Of a DNA stretch of 64,000 nt, positions 60,589 to 64,000 are shown piece by piece (positions within the stretch are counted from its first letter, which is position 1; every line of letters starts with the position of its first letter). Both the position numbers and the translations under genes were made by a program. The stretch covers positions 62,001 through 126,000 of the forward strand of contig NZ_WNNK01000015.1 in NCBI RefSeq assembly GCF_009724245.1, in the 5' to 3' direction. Source of the stretch: Pseudomonas spelaei (GTDB lineage Bacteria; Pseudomonadota; Gammaproteobacteria; Pseudomonadales; Pseudomonadaceae). The notes beneath the pieces were generated by a model. It saw nothing but the letters and a program-made list of their open reading frames with translations, did not search any database and was not told where the DNA came from.

Positions 60589-61446
60589 CTAAAGAACAAC
60601 CGTGCGATTGGCGTTCAAAAACACCCTCCGCTCAATGTGATACCCCACCGCCCGGGCCAACGTCAGGCCTTCGATATCCCGCCCCTTGGCGACCAAGTCT
60701 TCCGGGTAGTGACTGTGGTCCACCACCTCCACGCCCTGGGCGATGATCGGGCCTTCGTCCAGGTCGTTATTGATGTAATGCGCCGTGGCGCCTACCAGCT
60801 TCACGCCCTTGTTGTACGCCTGGTGATAAGGCTTGGCACCCTTGAAACCGGGCAACAGGGAGTGATGGATATTGATGGCCTTGCCATCGAGCTTGCGACA
60901 CAGTTCCGGTGACAGCACTTGCATGTAGCGGGCAAGGATCACCAGTTCAGCGCCGGACGCTTCGATCACCTGCCACACCTGACGCTCCTGCGACGGTTTG
61001 TCGTTAGGGTCCAGGGGGAAGTGGTGGTAAGGAATCTGGTGCCAGTCGGCCAGGGGCTTGAGGTCGGGGTGGTTGGAGACCACAGCGACCACGTCCATGG
61101 ACAGTTGGCCGATGCGCTGGCGATAGAGCAAATCGTTGAGGCAGTGATCGGCCTTGGAGACCATGATCACCACTTTGGGTCGGTAGTTCGGCGCAGTCAG
61201 CTCAAAGATCATGCCGAAGGTTTCACCACGTGCGGCCAAGCCTTCACGGAAACCTTGTTCGTCGAAGCCATCGGGCTGACGGAACTCCACACGGATGAAG
61301 AACCGGCCCGAGAGCCGGTCATCGAAGGAGTGATGTTCGGTGACGTAGCAGCCCTGCTCGAACAGATAGCGGGTCACCGCGTCCACCGTGCCGAGCACGC
61401 TGGGGCAATCGGCAGTCAAAATCCATGTATCGGGTGCGCGGCTCAT
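60589..61446 (-). CDS. purU: Formyltetrahydrofolate deformylase
   Basis: This 285-residue enzyme hydrolyses 10-formyl-THF to formate and THF. It has an N-terminal ACT domain (WILTADCPSVLGTVDAVTRYLFEQGCYVTEHH) and a C-terminal formyltransferase-like domain with the catalytic block INIHHSLLPGFKGAKPYHQAY (His, and Asp later in YINNDLDEGPIIAQG). ATG 61446 is preferred to 61449 for GGGAG spacing. It follows soxG by 12 bases. In this operon it returns C1 units from sarcosine breakdown. Confidence 0.95.
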   Translation of the reverse strand: MSRAPDTWILTADCPSVLGTVDAVTRYLFEQGCYVTEHHSFDDRLSGRFFIRVEFRQPDGFDEQGFREGLAARGETFGMIFELTAPNYRPKVVIMVSKADHCLNDLLYRQRIGQLSMDVVAVVSNHPDLKPLADWHQIPYHHFPLDPNDKPSQERQVWQVIEASGAELVILARYMQVLSPELCRKLDGKAINIHHSLLPGFKGAKPYHQAYNKGVKLVGATAHYINNDLDEGPIIAQGVEVVDHSHYPEDLVAKGRDIEGLTLARAVGYHIERRVFLNANRTVVL

Positions 61447-61458
61447 CATTTGACTCCC

Positions 61459-62091
61459 TTAGGCCTGGACGCTTAAACCATACTCAGCCGCCGCATCCTG
61501 CAACCACAGCCACCAGTAGTCCGAGAAGCTGCGACGAATCACCAGCTCCCAGGTGTCTTCAGCAGTATGACGAATCACCAACTGTGACTTGGCGAACACC
61601 GTGCCAATTGCCTTGCCCACAGGGAAGTTGTCGGGATGCACGTCGTAGCTGGTGGACTTCATCAGCACATCGCGCACGTTCGGGCCGCTGAGTTCCAGGA
61701 TCTGCTGGCCACCGCTGACGTTGACGATCTGGATATGCAGGTCGCCCAACGCCTCACGCAAGCGTTTCTCGGCGGCGAATTCTTCACCGCTCGGCACCAC
61801 CAGCAACCACTCATCCGGGCCAAGCCATTGCAGGCTGGTTTCACCTTTGACGATGACCGCCAGGGCACCAGGCAGTTCGATGCCCAGGGCCTTGTGTACA
61901 CCTGCGGCGAAGGCCGCGTCATGGCCATCGCCACGAAGGGTCAGGTGGCCGAGGAGTTTCTTTTCACGCACGGTCACGCCGGCATTCTTGCGACCCTTGC
62001 CTGCAAGGCTGGCGAGGTCGGCATGATGCAGCGACGACTCGGCCTTGGCTCCGGAGGTGGGACGTTGTTGGTAAACATTGGCTGCTGTCAT
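61459..62091 (-). CDS. soxG: Sarcosine oxidase gamma subunit
   Basis: This 210-residue protein is the gamma subunit of heterotetrameric sarcosine oxidase, related to the aminomethyltransferase fold. Visible parts are REKKLLGHLTLRGDGHDAAF, LQWLGPDEWLLVVPSGEEF and SGPNVRDVLMKSTSYDVHP. ATG 62091 starts MTAANVYQQRPTSG with AGGTG upstream; the open frame before it runs through a REPIN. It lies 133 bases after soxA and before purU in the sox-purU operon. Confidence 0.93.
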   Translation of the reverse strand: MTAANVYQQRPTSGAKAESSLHHADLASLAGKGRKNAGVTVREKKLLGHLTLRGDGHDAAFAAGVHKALGIELPGALAVIVKGETSLQWLGPDEWLLVVPSGEEFAAEKRLREALGDLHIQIVNVSGGQQILELSGPNVRDVLMKSTSYDVHPDNFPVGKAIGTVFAKSQLVIRHTAEDTWELVIRRSFSDYWWLWLQDAAAEYGLSVQA

Positions 62092-62138
62092 AAAGCACCT
62101 GTGTTGAATTCTGTAGGTCTTGCGGTGACTGGCCTGGC

Positions 62139-62208
62139 CCCATCGCGGGCAAGCCCAGCTCCCACAGGGGAATGCATTCCAAATGTGGGAGCTGGCTTGC
62201 CTGCGATG
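62139..62208. repeat. REPIN between soxA and soxG
   Basis: CCATCGCGGGCAAGCCCAGC (62139) and mirrored AAATGTGGGAGCTGGCTTGC (62181 on) make an inverted pair inside the sox operon. The right arm is nearly identical to the left arm of the bio REPIN at 31152. Confidence 0.9.
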
Positions 62209-62224
62209 CAGGCGACTCGGTCCG

Positions 62225-64000
62225 TCAGATGTTCTGGCGGTCGCCTTTAGGGTCAAAGAACACCGAAGAAACAATCTCCGCCTCGATCACGCTGCCATCC
62301 GCCAGCGGTGCAAACACCCGCTCGCCGATACGCTTCAAGCCACCCTTGACCACACCCATGGCAAACGAATAGCCAAGGGAGTTATGGGCATAACTTGAGG
62401 TGACGTGACCGACCATCTTCATCGGGATCGTCTGCTTCGGATCGAACACCAACTGAGCACCTTCCGGCAGCCACACGTTCGGATCGATCGGCTTCAAGCC
62501 CACCAGTTGCTTGCGGTCTTCACGCACGCAGTCTTCGCGATTCATCCCGCGCCAGCCAATCCACGAGAACGGTTTGGTACGGCCTACGCACCAGCCCATG
62601 TTCAGGTCGTCGGGGGTCATCGAGCCGTCGGTGTCTTGCCCAACGATGATGAAACCCTTCTCCGCCCGCAGCACGTGCATGGTCTCGGTGCCGTAAGGGG
62701 TCAGGTTGTACTTCTTGCCCGCCTCGACGATCTGCTCCAGCACGCCCATGGCGTAGTCGGCCTGCACGTTGACTTCGTACGACAGCTCACCGGTAAACGA
62801 GATCCGGAACACCCGCGCTGGCACACCACCGACCAACCCTTCTTTCCAGGTCATGAACGGGAAGCCGTCCTTGTCCAGGTCGATGTCGGTGACTTCAGCC
62901 AGCAACTTGCGGCTGTTGGGGCCGGACAAGGTCATGGTCGCCCAGTGGTCAGTGACCGAGGTGAAGTACACCTTGAGGTCTGGCCATTCGGTCTGTTGGT
63001 AGATTTCCAGCCACTGCAACACGCGCGCTGCGCCGCCGGTGGTGGTGGTCATCAGGAAGTGGTTGTCGGCGAGGCAGGCAGTTACGCCGTCGTCGAAGAC
63101 CATCCCGTCTTCCTTGCACATCAGGCCATAGCGCGCCTTGCCCACGTCGAGCTTGGTCCAGGCGTTGCTGTAGATGCGGTTGAGGAACTCGCGCGCATCC
63201 GGGCCTTGAATGTCGATCTTGCCGAGGGTCGACGCATCCAGCAGGCCAACGCTGTCGCGCACCGCCAGGCATTCGCGTTTGACGGCAGCGTGCAGGTCTT
63301 CGCCGTTGCGCGGGAAGTACCATGGGCGTTTCCACTGGCCAACGTCTTCAAACTCGGCACCGTTTTTCACGTGCCAGGCTTGCAGCGCGGTGTAGCGTAC
63401 CGGCTCAAAGATGTGCCCACAGTGCCGGCCGGCTACCGCGCCGAAGGTCACCGGCGTGTAGTTGGGGCGGAACATGGTGGTGCCCATCTGCGGGATGGTC
63501 ACGTTCAGCGAACGGGCGGCGATGGCCAGCCCGTTGACGTTGCCGAGCTTGCCCTGGTCGGTGCCGAAGCCCAGCGCGGTATAACGTTTGACGTGTTCTA
63601 CCGACTCGAAACCTTCGCGGGTAGCCAGCTCAATGGCAGCGGCGGTGACGTCGTTTTGCAGGTCGACAAATTGCTTCGGCGCCCGTGCAGTGGCTTTTTC
63701 ATGCGGCACCTGGAACAGCGCCAGGGTCGATTCTTCCAGGCGGCTCAGGGCTTTGGGCAACACGCCTTCCACCGGCGCAAAACCAGCTTCGCTGGCCGCG
63801 CGCACGCCGCCTTCAAAACCGTCCGCCAGGGAATCACCGAGGCCATAGACACCATTGATACCGCCGACACACACACGTTTCTGCGGTGCTTCGCCCGGCA
63901 CAAAACCGAGGATGTCTTCACGCCAGGTCGGCTTGCCGCCCAGGTGCGAGGCCAGGTGAACCACCGGGCTGTAGCCACCGGAGCTGGCCACCAGATCGCA
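62225..64000 (-). CDS. soxA: Sarcosine oxidase alpha subunit, C-terminal part, cut by window edge
   Basis: About 591 C-terminal codons of a protein of roughly 1000 residues; the frame is open to base 64000 and the N-terminal FAD/NAD part lies beyond. SoxA with B, D and G oxidises sarcosine to glycine and formaldehyde (or methylene-THF). Visible blocks are MGTTMFRPNYTPVTFGAVAG, the start of the aminomethyltransferase-like THF-binding half (ECLAVRDSVGLLDASTLGKIDIQGPDAREFLNRIY), and RISFTGELSYEVNV and GTETMHVLRAEKGFIIVGQD. No stop or frameshift is seen. Confidence 0.94.
   Translation of the reverse strand, partial: CDLVASSGGYSPVVHLASHLGGKPTWREDILGFVPGEAPQKRVCVGGINGVYGLGDSLADGFEGGVRAASEAGFAPVEGVLPKALSRLEESTLALFQVPHEKATARAPKQFVDLQNDVTAAAIELATREGFESVEHVKRYTALGFGTDQGKLGNVNGLAIAARSLNVTIPQMGTTMFRPNYTPVTFGAVAGRHCGHIFEPVRYTALQAWHVKNGAEFEDVGQWKRPWYFPRNGEDLHAAVKRECLAVRDSVGLLDASTLGKIDIQGPDAREFLNRIYSNAWTKLDVGKARYGLMCKEDGMVFDDGVTACLADNHFLMTTTTGGAARVLQWLEIYQQTEWPDLKVYFTSVTDHWATMTLSGPNSRKLLAEVTDIDLDKDGFPFMTWKEGLVGGVPARVFRISFTGELSYEVNVQADYAMGVLEQIVEAGKKYNLTPYGTETMHVLRAEKGFIIVGQDTDGSMTPDDLNMGWCVGRTKPFSWIGWRGMNREDCVREDRKQLVGLKPIDPNVWLPEGAQLVFDPKQTIPMKMVGHVTSSYAHNSLGYSFAMGVVKGGLKRIGERVFAPLADGSVIEAEIVSSVFFDPKGDRQNI

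Noticed and set aside
59213..60592. Plus-strand open frame of about 459 codons opposite fdhA
   Set aside because: Antisense shadow of fdhA that also runs through a REPIN.
1..64000. CRISPR arrays, tRNA or rRNA genes, prophage or insertion sequences
   Set aside because: I looked for regular short repeats with spacers, tRNA-like cloverleafs with CCA ends, integrase or transposase motifs and terminal inverted repeats, and saw none. The repeats found are REP/REPIN elements.

Overview
The window looks like a chromosomal segment of a Pseudomonas of the P. fluorescens group. The DNA is GC-rich and densely coded. It carries davBA next to a complete pqqFABCDE cluster, the bioBFHCD operon, creBCD, a FecI/FecR/TonB-receptor set and the sox-purU-fdhA C1 cluster. 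The spacers are dotted with typical fluorescens-group REP/REPIN palindromes. From memory, the gene order from dav/pqq through bio, glcB and fecIR to sox/fdhA largely follows P. putida KT2440 and P. aeruginosa. That makes it mostly core genome with a few accessory spots.

Layout. 1-3.1 kb: start of an ABC1/UbiB-type kinase gene (cut by the window edge), an amidase plus VOC-protein pair, and a divergent LysR regulator. 3.1-4.0 kb: a hicAB toxin-antitoxin module with a clear palindromic operator, bracketed by two identical terminator hairpins. 4.0-8.0 kb: a membrane PQQ-dependent glucose/quinate-type dehydrogenase, an orphan sugar-binding protein and an Lrp/AsnC regulator. 8.1-10.7 kb: lysine catabolism (davB, davA). 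10.7-16.5 kb: PQQ synthesis (pqqF, pqqA, pqqBCDE), which supplies the cofactor of the 4-6 kb dehydrogenase. 16.6-19.8 kb: an orphan antitoxin with a wrecked toxin gene, a class III aminotransferase and a divergent LysR regulator. 20-27 kb: three large paralogous acyl-CoA dehydrogenases with a GGDEF protein among them. 27.3-32.4 kb: a small rod-like protein and the biotin operon bioB-F-H-C-D, with a BirA-like box overlapping the start of the divergent comF. 32.4-38.1 kb: comF, modE, phoX, srkA, rarD. 38.1-41.5 kb: an ACT-domain GcvR-like regulator and malate synthase G (glcB). 41.5-42.9 kb: accessory spot made of two paralogous, unrecognised small genes, each preceded (in map order) by a glcB 3' end plus terminator; the second glcB end is a diverged, frameshifted fragment. 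42.9-46.2 kb: response regulator, cNMP/CBS/DUF294 protein, DEDDh exonuclease. 46.3-51.7 kb: iron cell-surface signalling operon (sigma, anti-sigma, receptor, PepSY protein, 60-residue membrane protein). 51.9-59.1 kb: GST, creBCD, a retropepsin-like protease, an acyltransferase, a DUF2780 protein and an orphan RskA-like C-terminal protein. 59.2-64 kb: fdhA, purU, soxG and soxA (cut by the edge), which oxidise sarcosine and handle the formaldehyde and formyl-THF produced.

The strongest candidate for something undescribed is the glcB-downstream spot. The pattern of mostly synonymous differences in the second glcB end suggests DNA imported from a relative rather than a local copy, and the two small genes share a leader with a conserved inverted repeat. 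The other notable signals are the internally deleted toxin gene with its operator intact, an orphan anti-sigma-like protein, two perfect DnaA boxes far from any recognisable origin, and REPINs lodged inside operons. All functions are inferred by reading; no database search was possible.
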